64,000 nucleotides of DNA from Salinibaculum litoreum (GCA_009789175.1 CP046866.1:1116001-1180000), one strand, 5' to 3'. Positions 9,724 to 17,627 are shown, numbered from the stretch's first letter. Numbers and translations: made by a program. The notes: generated by a model from the sequence alone, not told the origin.

Positions 9724-9831
9724 AAGGAAAACGGTATTAATCACCCTCCTGCAAATACGAGTGAGCGCCGGTGGTGAGCAGGGTGGAAGATCCTGCGAAC
9801 GACAGGGCGCGATTGAACGAAGTGAACGAGC

Positions 9832-9902
9832 GCGCCGGTGGTCTAGTGGTAGGACCTGAGCCTTCCAAGCTCATGGCCCGGGTTCAAATCCCGGCCGGCG
9901 CA
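9832..9902 (+). tRNA. tRNA-Gly (anticodon TCC)
   Basis: Complete cloverleaf: acceptor GCGCCGG (9832-9838) pairs with CCGGCGC (9895-9901), discriminator A at 9902; D-stem GTCT/GGAC; anticodon stem TGAGC/GCTCA with loop CTTCCAA, anticodon TCC at 9864-9866; T-arm CCGGG TTCAAAT CCCGG (9878-9894). CCA is not encoded. No intron. A T5 run at 9903-9907 follows directly and could end transcription. Parts of its 3' half are repeated downstream. Confidence 0.97.
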
Positions 9903-9908
9903 TTTTTG

Positions 9909-9930
9909 CCTGAGCTTTCCAAGCTCATGG
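9909..9930 (+). repeat. Partial tRNA-Gly copy: anticodon arm
   Basis: 22 nt matching 9855-9876 of the intact tRNA with one mismatch (C to T in the anticodon loop). The 5' half of the tRNA is absent. It is the left part of a 3'-half copy split by a 66-nt insertion at the variable loop. Confidence 0.85.
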
Positions 9931-9932
9931 GA

Positions 9933-9993
9933 GCAAAACTGAGCGAAGCGACGTTTTGCGACTTCGGAAGACCGAGTACCGCGAGGTCTTCCG
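9933..9993. repeat. Two hairpins inside the split tRNA copy
   Basis: GCAAAAC (9933-9939) pairs with GTTTTGC (9953-9959), and CGGAAGACC (9965-9973) pairs with GGTCTTCCG (9985-9993). Both lie in the 66 nt that separate the two pieces of the partial tRNA copy. Confidence 0.7.
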
Positions 9994-9996
9994 GTA

Positions 9997-10023
9997 GCCC
10001 GGGTTCAAATCCCGGCCGGCGCA
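9997..10023 (+). repeat. Partial tRNA-Gly copy: T-arm and 3' acceptor (att-like)
   Basis: 27 nt identical to 9876-9902 of the intact tRNA. A direct repeat of a tRNA 3' end is the usual footprint of integration by a tyrosine recombinase; no integrase is present in the window. Confidence 0.85.
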
Positions 10024-10053
10024 CTCCCTGCGGTCCTGCGCCACCCGACCCTC

Positions 10054-10119
10054 GCAGACTCTTCGAGTCTGCTCGGTCCCGGCCGGCGCATGCGAGGCGC
10101 GAACGATAGTGAGCGCCTC
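10054..10119. repeat. Further hairpins downstream of tRNA-Gly
   Basis: GCAGACTC TTC GAGTCTGC (10054-10072) is an 8-bp stem with a 3-nt loop; CGAGGCGC (10093-10100) pairs with GCGCCTCG (10113-10120). Similar GAGCG-AGCG motifs continue to about 10150. Typical of haloarchaeal non-coding repeats next to mobile-element sites. Confidence 0.6.
10077..10090 (+). repeat. Third tRNA-Gly 3'-end fragment
   Basis: 14 nt identical to 9889-9902 of tRNA-Gly, ending at the same discriminator base. Short, but the third copy in 190 nt. The rest of 10120-10392 holds no gene I can support. Confidence 0.65.
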
Positions 10120-10392
10120 GAAACGTGAACGGCGAGCGTAGCGAGCCGTGAACGCATTTTCTGCCGAACAACGTGAGGCGAAAATCGACAGAGAGTTGAA
10201 TCACGCGAGACGCGAAATGCAGGAGTTCCACAGGAGAGGGAAGGCTCTTCAGAGCGAGATTCCCGTTCATAGAATCCAGAGGGAGCCATCGCTGTCCGGT
10301 AATGTCACGTGGCGATAAGAAGGGCAAAACTGACAACTGACTGAATAGTGTTCGACGAGAGTCGGACAGGAGTACTGTATTGCTGCAACCGG

Positions 10393-10399
10393 TTTTATT
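10393..10399 (+). promoter_or_regulatory. TATA-like box of membrane protein gene
   Basis: TTTTATT, centred 29 nt before the ATG at 10425; supports that start and a leaderless transcript. Confidence 0.5.
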
Positions 10400-10424
10400 G
10401 GCAGGGGAGAGAATACTGCCGTAC

Positions 10425-10886
10425 ATGTGTCCGAGAGTCGGACAGTCTGATGGTGGTCAGAAGGAGACAGCGACGTTCGACACAGACGCTCCCCCACAGA
10501 CTGGGGCATCGCCTCAAGAACCCGTCGACAAACCCCCCACCAAGGTGGGTGCAGTCGTCGGTGGCATCTCGGGAGTCTGCGTCGGCCTGGGTTCGCATAT
10601 TCTCCTGCTCGATTCCGTAATCGTTAGCACTACTCTGAGCCTCCTGTATGGGATTGGCGTGACGCTTCTGGTCGACTATTTGCGACTTCTCCGGGAGACA
10701 CCGTCCGACGACGGAAGTTGGTGGACGATCGTCTTCGGTGGTATTGTCGGACTCGTCTTGATGGTGGTCCAGCAGTTTGTGCCTCGCGAACTCATGAACG
10801 TTACCTGGCTTCTCGTGTTCGGTGTGGCCTTGGCCTCACTCGTGTGCGGAATCGGTATGGCGGTCGGCGACCTTTCCGAATACTGA
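10425..10886 (+). CDS. Four-helix membrane protein, unknown function
   Basis: 153 aa from the ATG at 10425 (MCPRVGQSDGG). A 40-residue polar, Pro/Thr-rich cytoplasmic-type N-terminus precedes four clear hydrophobic segments (roughly residues 40-61, 65-86, 97-118, 124-146). No conserved motif or family recognised. Sits alone between the tRNA-Gly repeat cluster and a convergent histidine kinase gene. Part of a region that looks like an old integration site, so it may be accessory. Confidence 0.7.
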   Translation: MCPRVGQSDGGQKETATFDTDAPPQTGASPQEPVDKPPTKVGAVVGGISGVCVGLGSHILLLDSVIVSTTLSLLYGIGVTLLVDYLRLLRETPSDDGSWWTIVFGGIVGLVLMVVQQFVPRELMNVTWLLVFGVALASLVCGIGMAVGDLSEY

Positions 10887-10940
10887 CTTTGGCCGTCTCA
10901 ATCGGCGTGATAGTGGAGTACCCGTGGATGGGGCAGCGAG

Positions 10941-12677
10941 TTAGGCCTCATCGGCACGTGGTACTTCGACGGCGAAGACAGCACCTTCGGGGCTGTTGTC
11001 CTCAACCCAGACCTCACCGCCGTACTGCATGACAAGGTGTTGGACGAGGTAGAGGCCGAGACCGGTCCCGGAGCTGTCGAGACCCTTCTCACCTCTCCCG
11101 AAGATTTCTTCTTTCTGGTCGTCAGGCACTCCGGGGCCGTTATCTGCAATCCGGATGACAACTGTCTCGTCGCGGGTCGTCGCAGAGACCGAAACCTCCG
11201 GCACGTCCTTGTCGTTGTGCTGGATGGCGTTTGACAGGAGGTTCCTGAACACCGAATCGACCATCTGGTTGGCCCGAATCTGCACCGCCGGGAGTGACTC
11301 CTCCACTCTCACGCGTGCGTCAGGATACTCCGTTTCGATCTTGTCCAGTTCACGTTCGAGCGTTTTGCCGAGGTTGACCTCGTCCTGTTGCTGTGCATCT
11401 TCTCGTGACAGCATCACATCGGCCATCTCGCGTGCCGTCTTGGTCAACTCGACGGCGTGGTCGGCGCTCTCACGTAATGTCACGAGGTACTCGTCTCCAT
11501 CCCCGTCAACGTGGTCGGTCAGTAGTTCGCCATACGAGGTCACCAGTTGCAGGTCGTTCCGGACATCGTGCCGTAGAACCTGGTTCAGGATGTCGAGGTC
11601 GTTGCGTTGCTTCTCTAACTGCTGTGTGGCCTTCTTGCGTGTCGTAATATCGTGTACTACGAACAGGGTACCGAGCGTCTGACCGGCATCGGTGATAAGG
11701 TTCGAGATGACGACCTCAAGGGTCCGTGTTTCGTGACCAGTCTCGACAGTCGTCTCGAACGACTGGGCAGTCTTTCTTCCTCCCGACACCTGCTCAGCTA
11801 CGTCGGGAAACAGGTCCGAAATATGGCTGCCAGTGAGCGAGGTTTCGGCGTCAAGCAACGAGCAGGCACTCTGATTGGAGTCGATGACTTCCCCGCCGGT
11901 GTCGACGAGCAGATACCCCTCGCTCATGTTTTCAATCGTCCGGGAGCGGGCGAGCGCCTTCGTATCGAAGGTCTCGTAGCGGAACGCTGCGTAACCGATT
12001 CCTGCCATACCCACCGAAAACGATGTCGGTGTCAAAATCGTGCCTGGCGTCTCAAACGGGAGAAGTGAAAAGGTGTGTGCGACGGACAACAGCATCGGAG
12101 CGAAGATGGCGGGGACCAGAATCGCAGTTTGTCCCGGGCTGAGACTCGAGTCGGACCACGTCTGGTAGACGATGTAGGACAGTCCAACCGTCGCGATGAC
12201 GTAGAACGCGGTCAGGTACGAGACATAGAGGGGGCTGTTGCCGTGTTCGATGACCGAGAACGCTCCGAACGGGTGCAGACGTGGGTTTTCGAACAGAAAT
12301 GGCACAGGGTCGGTGAATAACAAGACGAAGACGGGCGATACTACCAGGACCAGCACAGCGCCGACCTTCCAGTTCACCCATCTCCGTGCGTCCCCCATCG
12401 AGAGTCCATACAAGAACACGGCAGGCGCGGTGGTGAACGATCCGAAGTGGAGCATCTTGTACGCCCAGTATGACTGTGCGTAGGTCGTCGCCGTTAACTG
12501 TAACAGCGCAAAAAACGTCCAGATAGTTATTGTTGTGGCCAGAACGGTAAACGTGACCACCTGTTTGGTCCGTTCGTACTTCTTGAGATAATACGCGGCA
12601 TAGACTGTCGTCAGTACTCCGACCGACGTTGCCAACGCAATCAGGATGAGAGGTAGATGCAGTTGATACCCGCTCAT
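10941..12677 (-). CDS. 7TM-PAS sensor histidine kinase
   Basis: 578 aa, ATG at 12677, 25 nt from a TATATA box. Order: seven hydrophobic helices (about residues 8-215; histidine kinase N-terminal 7TM type), a PAS domain (about 225-340, phrase SEGYLLVDTGGEVIDSN), a HisKA helix with LRHDVRND (phospho-acceptor His about 370), and a HATPase domain with NAIQHN, DNGPGVP and GTGLGLYLVQ. The H-box is the haloarchaeal form. Membrane sensor with unknown ligand; no response regulator adjoins it, as is common in haloarchaea. Confidence 0.93.
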   Translation of the reverse strand: MSGYQLHLPLILIALATSVGVLTTVYAAYYLKKYERTKQVVTFTVLATTITIWTFFALLQLTATTYAQSYWAYKMLHFGSFTTAPAVFLYGLSMGDARRWVNWKVGAVLVLVVSPVFVLLFTDPVPFLFENPRLHPFGAFSVIEHGNSPLYVSYLTAFYVIATVGLSYIVYQTWSDSSLSPGQTAILVPAIFAPMLLSVAHTFSLLPFETPGTILTPTSFSVGMAGIGYAAFRYETFDTKALARSRTIENMSEGYLLVDTGGEVIDSNQSACSLLDAETSLTGSHISDLFPDVAEQVSGGRKTAQSFETTVETGHETRTLEVVISNLITDAGQTLGTLFVVHDITTRKKATQQLEKQRNDLDILNQVLRHDVRNDLQLVTSYGELLTDHVDGDGDEYLVTLRESADHAVELTKTAREMADVMLSREDAQQQDEVNLGKTLERELDKIETEYPDARVRVEESLPAVQIRANQMVDSVFRNLLSNAIQHNDKDVPEVSVSATTRDETVVIRIADNGPGVPDDQKEEIFGRGEKGLDSSGTGLGLYLVQHLVMQYGGEVWVEDNSPEGAVFAVEVPRADEA

Positions 12678-12698
12678 GAACTAGTGCAAATGTTCTCC

Positions 12699-12706
12699 TT
12701 ATATAA
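12699..12706 (-). promoter_or_regulatory. TATA box of the 7TM histidine kinase
   Basis: TTATATAA (palindromic), centred about 25 nt upstream of the ATG at 12677; the transcript is probably leaderless. Confidence 0.65.
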
Positions 12707-12874
12707 TGTTACTCCTGGGTTTGTCCGCTATGTACACAACCACCTCGTATGGTCTTCCCCACTGTCCAATCTCGCTCCTTGAAAACGGGAAGCGAGTCTC
12801 CTGGTAGAGCGCATGCTTGTTCCGTTACGTCAAGTCTGTACTCGGAACCGTGGAAATACGTGCTGAAAGCGGTG

Positions 12875-13079
12875 CTAGTCGGTGATGACCCAGAGCTGTT
12901 CGAGCATGCGGAGCTTGTCGAAGACGCTGCGGTACTCCGTAATCTCGCTGTCCTCGTAGTGACCGATGGCTGCCCCCTTTTGCCTCCATCTCCTGTCGCG
13001 TGGGTCGAATCTCCTCACACTGCTCCTCGTGGGTTCCGGAGAGAGTATCGATGAGCGAAACGGTGCCGTCTTGTGACAT
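12875..13079 (-). pseudogene. Frameshifted small protein gene
   Basis: Starts MSQDGTVSLIDTLSG at 13079 and reads well for about 35 codons, then the frame breaks at a run of five G on the minus strand (forward C run at 12973-12977). Removing one G gives a continuous 67-aa acidic protein ending KLRMLEQLWVITD at 12875. Total length is 3n+1, so a single-base insertion explains it, either a real mutation or a sequencing error. No family recognised. Confidence 0.6.
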
Positions 13080-13097
13080 GCTGCGTCGGATGGTCGC

Positions 13098-13226
13098 TCA
13101 GAGGTCTGGGAACGCCGTATGGAACATCTCGATATCGTCGGCGAGCTCCTGCCTGCCACCGAGTTCGCCGGAGACGCGGTCGTAATCGAGGGTGTCGGCG
13201 AAGAACTCATCGATGGTGGTAACGTC
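13098..13226 (-). pseudogene. Coding remnant without start codon
   Basis: 42 codons in frame with haloarchaeal-like composition (ends DDIEMFHTAFPDL, stop at 13098-13100) but no usable start: the frame has no ATG or GTG before an upstream stop near 13250. It lies 19 nt upstream of the frameshifted gene on the same strand, and both look like one decayed operon. Family not recognised. Confidence 0.45.
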
Positions 13227-13306
13227 ACCTACCCCTCGTCTCCATGAAAGCCGTCACGACGAATCCTCGGTGTCCGACGTAGTGTTCGCTCCGATGGTTG
13301 GGTCAG

Positions 13307-13361
13307 AGCTAATCGACCGGTATAAAAGCTGTGGCGTTCGGATGGCCGATTAGCTTATACC
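13307..13361. promoter_or_regulatory. Promoter with nested inverted repeats
   Basis: AGCTAATCG (13307-13315) is inverted as CGATTAGCT (13347-13355), and GGTATAAAAGCT (13319-13330) is inverted, with a 2-nt gap, as AGCTTATACC (13352-13361). The left arm contains a strong TATA-like GGTATAAAAG. It lies 50-105 nt before the soluble histidine kinase and fits a dimeric-regulator site around a promoter (inference). Confidence 0.5.
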
Positions 13362-13411
13362 GAATCTCATCCAAGGTGACGTATCTCACACGAGAGGGAC
13401 GGCCACAACGT

Positions 13412-14884
13412 ATGAGCGTAGACAGAGAGCTGCATCACTTCATAACGGAGGCAGGTCGGTTCCGCATTCTCCAGACTATCCTCCAGCATACGGAGCAACT
13501 CCCGACCGCCTACGAGATAACGCAGTTCTGTTCCGACCTCTCCACAGAAGCAGTCGAGACGCGTCTAGCGGAACTCATCGAGCGGGATGTCGTCGAAGAG
13601 GTCCGTCTCCCACCTGCAAAGCGACAGGAGGAATATCCCGACACGTTCTATGGTGTGACCGACTATGGCTGGCGCTTTCTGATCAATCACAATCTGCTGG
13701 ACTCGGAAGCTCCCGTTCGCAGGAGGCGGGATATCGCAGTCGAGGACCCCGAGACGCTTGCTCGGCACGAATCTGCTCCGAGGCCAGATGACGTGGGGAC
13801 GTTCCAGCGCGACCCGGTTAGCAAGAGTCCGGCCCAGAGAGCGGAGGAGTACAAGATGATCGTCGAGCAGACCGAGGACGCGCTGTACATGCTCGATGCC
13901 GAGGGGCGGTACGTCCTCGTCAACGAGGCCTACGAGGAACTGACGGGTTACTCGCGCGAGGACCTCATCGGGTCGACTCCACAGAAAGTGTTAGGTCCCG
14001 AGGAGCGGGCCGAGCGTCGGGACCTCATCACGGACCTGCTGAGCCCCGAAGCCGACAGAGAGAGCTACGCGTGGCAGTCGACACTGCAGACGGCTGAGGA
14101 TGGCACTCTCCCCGTCGAAGTCAACTTCGGAGTCCTGGAGTACGACGACGAGTTCGTCGGCATCGTTGGTTCGGCCAGGGATATCTCCGACCGTAGACGC
14201 CGCGAACAGGAACTCTCCGTGCTGAGTCGCGTCCTCAGGCATAACCTCGGGAACAAGGTCAATATCATCCAGGGCTACGCCGAGGTCATCGAGGACGTGG
14301 TCGAAGACGAGCGCGCACTGGAGTACACCGAGCGCATCCGTCGGACATCGAACCGTCTCAGCCAGCAAAGCGAGAAGGCCCGTGACATCCACGAACTGCT
14401 CCGGGAGTGGCCGCCGGAGACGCGACCCAAGGACGTGACGACTATTGTCTGGGACGTTCTGACAGAAATGGAGATGACGTTTCCCGAGGCCAGGCTGACG
14501 ACAGAGATGCCCGACGCCGCGTGGGCGCGTCTCCCGGACGAGTTCCGGATGGCCATCGAGGAACTGATTCGCAACGCCATCGAACATGCGGATGCCGAGG
14601 AGCCGGAAGTTCACGTCCACATCTCCGACTCTGAAACGGACGAGGTCATCGCTATCACGGTCGAAGACGACGGTCCGGGAATACCGGCACACGAAATCAA
14701 CGTCCTCACCTCCGACGAGGAGACGCCGCTCGAACACAGCGAAGGTATCGGGCTCTGGATGGTTACCTGGATAGTCAATGCCGCAGACGGTGACATAACG
14801 TTCGAGGGAAGTGACCTCGGTGGCAGTCGCATCCGTCTGGAGTTCCCGGAGACGGAACCGCCAGCCCTGACGCTGCGTATGTGA
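13412..14884 (+). CDS. Cytoplasmic HTH-PAS histidine kinase
   Basis: 490 aa from ATG 13412 (MSVDRELHHFITEAGR); the longer frame to 13331 runs through the promoter repeats and is rejected. Residues about 1-90 resemble a winged-helix DNA-binding domain (ILQTILQHTEQLPTAYEITQF, then YGVTDYGWRFL), followed by a PAS domain (about 145-265, VNEAYEELTGYSREDL), HisKA with LRHNLGNK (His about 276) and HATPase (ELIRNAIEHAD, EDDGPGIP, GIGLWMV). No membrane helix. A DNA-binding domain on a kinase is unusual; it may link sensing directly to a promoter, perhaps its own. Confidence 0.88.
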   Translation: MSVDRELHHFITEAGRFRILQTILQHTEQLPTAYEITQFCSDLSTEAVETRLAELIERDVVEEVRLPPAKRQEEYPDTFYGVTDYGWRFLINHNLLDSEAPVRRRRDIAVEDPETLARHESAPRPDDVGTFQRDPVSKSPAQRAEEYKMIVEQTEDALYMLDAEGRYVLVNEAYEELTGYSREDLIGSTPQKVLGPEERAERRDLITDLLSPEADRESYAWQSTLQTAEDGTLPVEVNFGVLEYDDEFVGIVGSARDISDRRRREQELSVLSRVLRHNLGNKVNIIQGYAEVIEDVVEDERALEYTERIRRTSNRLSQQSEKARDIHELLREWPPETRPKDVTTIVWDVLTEMEMTFPEARLTTEMPDAAWARLPDEFRMAIEELIRNAIEHADAEEPEVHVHISDSETDEVIAITVEDDGPGIPAHEINVLTSDEETPLEHSEGIGLWMVTWIVNAADGDITFEGSDLGGSRIRLEFPETEPPALTLRM

Positions 14885-15084
14885 CTACCGCTCGATGCGC
14901 TGCCACGTATCCGAGCTGATGTACGCCCCGTTCCGGGCTGGGTCGTAGACGCGCAGTGCGTCCTTGTCGTGTTCGATACACACCTGTGGCCCGTCAGGGA
15001 GCGGCCTGGGCTGTTGGTCCCCGTCTGTCTTGCTTGCAGTGAGTCGGTTCCGGTCTCCGCCACTGCGCCGCGTGTGTCTGTCAT
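14885..15084 (-). pseudogene. Small haloarchaeal protein, apparent frameshift (DUF7331-like)
   Basis: A likely start MTDTRGAVAETGTDS (15084) is in one frame, and the conserved-looking end VCIEHDKDALRVYDPARNG...DTWQRIER (stop at 14885) is in another. Joined, they give about 66 aa resembling a small haloarchaeal family I recall as DUF7331. The 200-nt span is not a multiple of three, so a single indel near 15000-15050 is likely. Alternatively, a longer frame with an upstream start could be intact, but its N-terminal residues look non-coding. Stops convergently against the kinase gene. Confidence 0.5.
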
Positions 15085-15418
15085 CACTGGAGCGGTTGGG
15101 AACGGTGCCGTCTGAGCCAGGTATTCGCTGGTGGAGGAGTCGTCCAGTCTGCCTGATTTTTGTGAGCAAGGAGCCGACGACGCCACGCACACCCGACGAT
15201 GACCGGCCGCTCCCCGATTGGTCCCTTTCACGTCGGTCCGCGACCCCTTCAGTGGGTGTGTTTCTCATACACACAGTTGGCGATGAATTCACTAAACCAT
15301 TGTGACCGTAGGCAAAACATTGGGGAACACGCCGTGATTTCTGGGACGTGATAGGTGAGTTTCCGGACGCTATCTGCTGACGCCGGCAGACGGGGAACTC
15401 CCGACGTGACACCGACGA
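15085..15418. other. Intergenic stretch without supported gene
   Basis: About 330 nt between two damaged small genes. Open frames exist on both strands but have the Arg/Ser/Pro-rich composition of shadow frames. I see no RNA gene or clear repeat here. Confidence 0.5.
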
Positions 15419-15714
15419 GTGACCCGGTCGGGTTCGCTCCCGGACCCCCAGCCGTACGACCACGTTCGGCCACCCGACGATGCAGATGTACCGGATGGCA
15501 TCTATCGCGTTGTCGGAACCGGCGACTCTGTGGTGCTGCTGTACGTCGCCGACCCGACGGGCATCGACGGAGTTCGGGAGACATCCTCCGCGTCTCACGA
15601 CCAACGTTCGAGCAGTTTCATCCGGCCGAGAACCCGGCCTACGGACTTTCGCTCAGCCAGTTCCTCTCCGGTTGGGACCTGGGCGCGCGCACTCAGATAC
15701 GGGTTACCTCCTAG
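15419..15714 (+). pseudogene. Frameshifted haloarchaeal protein gene
   Basis: From GTG 15419 the frame reads PQPYDHVRPPDDADVPDGIYRVVG and LLYVADPTG, then the coding signal moves one frame at about 15565-15580 and continues GDILRVSRPTFEQFHPAENP to a stop at 15712-15714. The span is 3n+2, so one base is missing. The two halves together look like one small haloarchaeal protein of unknown function. Its stop overlaps the stop of the convergent HD-domain gene. Confidence 0.6.
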
Positions 15715-16535
15715 AGTTCGATTCGCTCGACGATGTCGTCGTCGTCCTCGTGGGCGTTGAGAGCCACAATCTCCAGCAGGTCCGCCAGGCCGGAGTCATG
15801 AACTTTCGATTTCAGGAGGTTATCGACCTGATAGACGCCGGCAGCGTTACGCATCTCGATTTCGATTTCCACAGGCACGTCGTCGCCGGGTTCGAGCACG
15901 ACTCGTTCGATAGCCTGGCTGGACACCGTATTGATGCCCCGCCCCCCGTGCTCGTATGGGATACGTGAGCGGCCACGCTCCATATCGAGTGCGTCGGCGA
16001 CGCGGACGACGCCTGCCTCGAGTGTTAGCGGCTCTTCCTCGGTATGGTGACAGAGAATCGCGTGGAGCACTTCCCCCTTGACGCGCACCCGGTCGGCCGT
16101 GTCGTAGAACTCGGGAAGGATGCGGTCGAGTTCGTCCGCGGCAAGCGGAATCGAGTAGTAGGGGTGGGCGTCGCGGTGGACGACGTGACCGATGTCGTGG
16201 AGGATGGCAGCCAACGCGATGATGACTGGCTCGTCGGCCTCTTCAAGCCCCTGGTCGGCCGCGCCGTTGAAAGCGACGCCACCGGCTTTGAGTAGGTCGT
16301 AAAGGCACAGCGCCCGGTTGCGGACGATGCTGATGTGTTTCGTGCCGTGGTCGTTGTAGCGCTTGCGCTTGACGGGGTTGACGTTTTGTGCCTCCAGATA
16401 TGCAGTAATCTCCTCGTCGTCGTCGACAAAGGCGAGAATCTCGTTGACGCGCTCGTCGGGGAACGCGTGGTCGGCCTCGGGGTCGTAGATACGGCCGTTG
16501 TTCTCGGCGTGACTGTCAGCTGGGTCCTCACTCAT
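15711..16535 (-). CDS. HD-domain metal-dependent phosphohydrolase
   Basis: 274 aa from ATG 16535 (MSEDPADSHAEN); the longer Arg-rich frame to 16670 is rejected. The HD signature ALAAILHDIGHVVH (around residue 120) has H-D, with an upstream histidine in HGTKHISIVRN and later HAILCHHTEE, the usual metal ligands. Family members hydrolyse phosphate esters of nucleotides or second messengers; the substrate is unknown. Lies 62 nt downstream of the peroxiredoxin gene on the same strand and may be co-transcribed with it. Confidence 0.88.
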   Translation of the reverse strand: MSEDPADSHAENNGRIYDPEADHAFPDERVNEILAFVDDDEEITAYLEAQNVNPVKRKRYNDHGTKHISIVRNRALCLYDLLKAGGVAFNGAADQGLEEADEPVIIALAAILHDIGHVVHRDAHPYYSIPLAADELDRILPEFYDTADRVRVKGEVLHAILCHHTEEEPLTLEAGVVRVADALDMERGRSRIPYEHGGRGINTVSSQAIERVVLEPGDDVPVEIEIEMRNAAGVYQVDNLLKSKVHDSGLADLLEIVALNAHEDDDDIVERIEL

Positions 16536-16597
16536 CGCATCGAACGTCGCGCGCGGCAGGTAAAAAGCCACGCCGCGGGCGACTCGACCAGGCCGGA

Positions 16598-17074
16598 TTA
16601 GGCGGCCTCTTCTGCGGCTGCCAGCACCTCGTCGTACTCCGGTTCGACGCCGGGGTCGTCGCTGACCCACGCGTAGGTAATCGTGCCGTCGCCGTCGACG
16701 ACGAACACCGACCGCTTGGCCACACCGGGGACCCCCAGACTCTCGAAGTCCATCGACACGTCGTAGGCCTCGATGATTTCTTTCCCGGAGTCGCTGATGA
16801 GGGCAAATTCCAGACCGAGCTGTTCGCGGAACTCGTTCTGTGCGAACGGCGAGTCGACGCTGACGCCGTAGACCGACACACCAGCGTCCTCGAAGGCCGC
16901 GAGGTCATCCTGGAAGGCGTTCATTTCGTGGGTGCACACGCTTGTGAACGCACCGGGGAAGAACGCGAGTACGAGCGGCCCTTCGTCGAGCTGTTCGGAG
17001 AGGGTGAACTCGCCGATATCGCCGTTTGCAAGCGGTGCCGTGAAGTCAGGGGCTTCGTCACCTTCGGATACCAT
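16598..17074 (-). CDS. Peroxiredoxin (AhpC/TSA, BCP-like)
   Basis: 158 aa, ATG 17074. Thioredoxin-fold peroxidase: PGAFTSVCTHEM (about residues 40-51) carries the peroxidatic Cys in the T-x-x-C-T motif, and the catalytic Arg is likely in GVAKRSVFVVD. No obvious second cysteine, so it would act as a 1-Cys type or use an outside thiol. Reduces peroxides in the cytosol. Followed on the same strand by the HD-domain gene. Confidence 0.93.
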   Translation of the reverse strand: MVSEGDEAPDFTAPLANGDIGEFTLSEQLDEGPLVLAFFPGAFTSVCTHEMNAFQDDLAAFEDAGVSVYGVSVDSPFAQNEFREQLGLEFALISDSGKEIIEAYDVSMDFESLGVPGVAKRSVFVVDGDGTITYAWVSDDPGVEPEYDEVLAAAEEAA

Positions 17075-17168
17075 ACCGACCTATTCAGGTGGCTGGGTCA
17101 AGTTCCTTGCGAAGGCTCAGCAACCCCACTGAACCTGTCATTCTGTCGGAGAGAGTAGCAAAAAGCCT

Positions 17169-17174
17169 ATAATC
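17169..17174 (+). promoter_or_regulatory. TATA box of tatA
   Basis: TATAAT centred 28 nt before the ATG at 17200; supports a leaderless transcript. Confidence 0.6.
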
Positions 17175-17199
17175 GGGAGTTGGCAACACGAAGGTAGCA

Positions 17200-17499
17200 A
17201 TGGTAGAAACACTAGTTCCCCTCTTCGGACCAGTGCCCGGGGGGATGGAGATGGTCGTCATCCTGCTGATAGCGGTGCTCCTGTTCGGTGCGAACAAGAT
17301 TCCGAAACTGGCGCGCTCGACCGGCGAGGCCATGGGCGAGTTCAAGAAAGGCCGTCAGGAAGTCGAGAAGGAACTGCAGGAAATCCAGGAAGGCGAGGAC
17401 ACCACCAGCACAAGCAGCGACACGGCTGCCTCGACCGGTAGTGAAGACGACGAGGGCATCGAGTACATGGACTCTGACTCCATCGAAGACGAAAAGTAA
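17200..17499 (+). CDS. tatA: Twin-arginine translocase subunit TatA/E
   Basis: 99 aa. Short N-terminus, one membrane helix (MEMVVILLIAVLLFGANKIP, about residues 16-35), the conserved hinge, and an amphipathic helix LARSTGEAMGEFKKGRQEVEKEL, then an acidic tail. This is the TatA pore-type component of the Tat pathway, the main protein export route in haloarchaea; the window itself encodes Tat substrates (30482, 63922). No tatC neighbour. Confidence 0.94.
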   Translation: MVETLVPLFGPVPGGMEMVVILLIAVLLFGANKIPKLARSTGEAMGEFKKGRQEVEKELQEIQEGEDTTSTSSDTAASTGSEDDEGIEYMDSDSIEDEK

Positions 17500-17627
17500 C
17501 CGACTCGGCACCGGGCACGCGGTCCCCCGCCCCCGGTTCTCACGGCTGATAGCATTCACCCGGACTTTATATTCTCGCTCCCGTAAACACACGATACTGC
17601 GACTGCTGGGACTGGTGAGGATATACT

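Noticed and set aside
9909-10023. Second tRNA-Gly gene with a 66-nt intron
   Set aside because: The acceptor 5' strand and D-arm are absent, and the insertion is in the variable loop rather than at the canonical intron position, so it cannot fold as a tRNA.
14964-15305. Plus-strand 113-codon frame between damaged genes
   Set aside because: Arg/Ser/Leu-rich, opposite a minus-strand frame with protein-like ending; no start-signal support.
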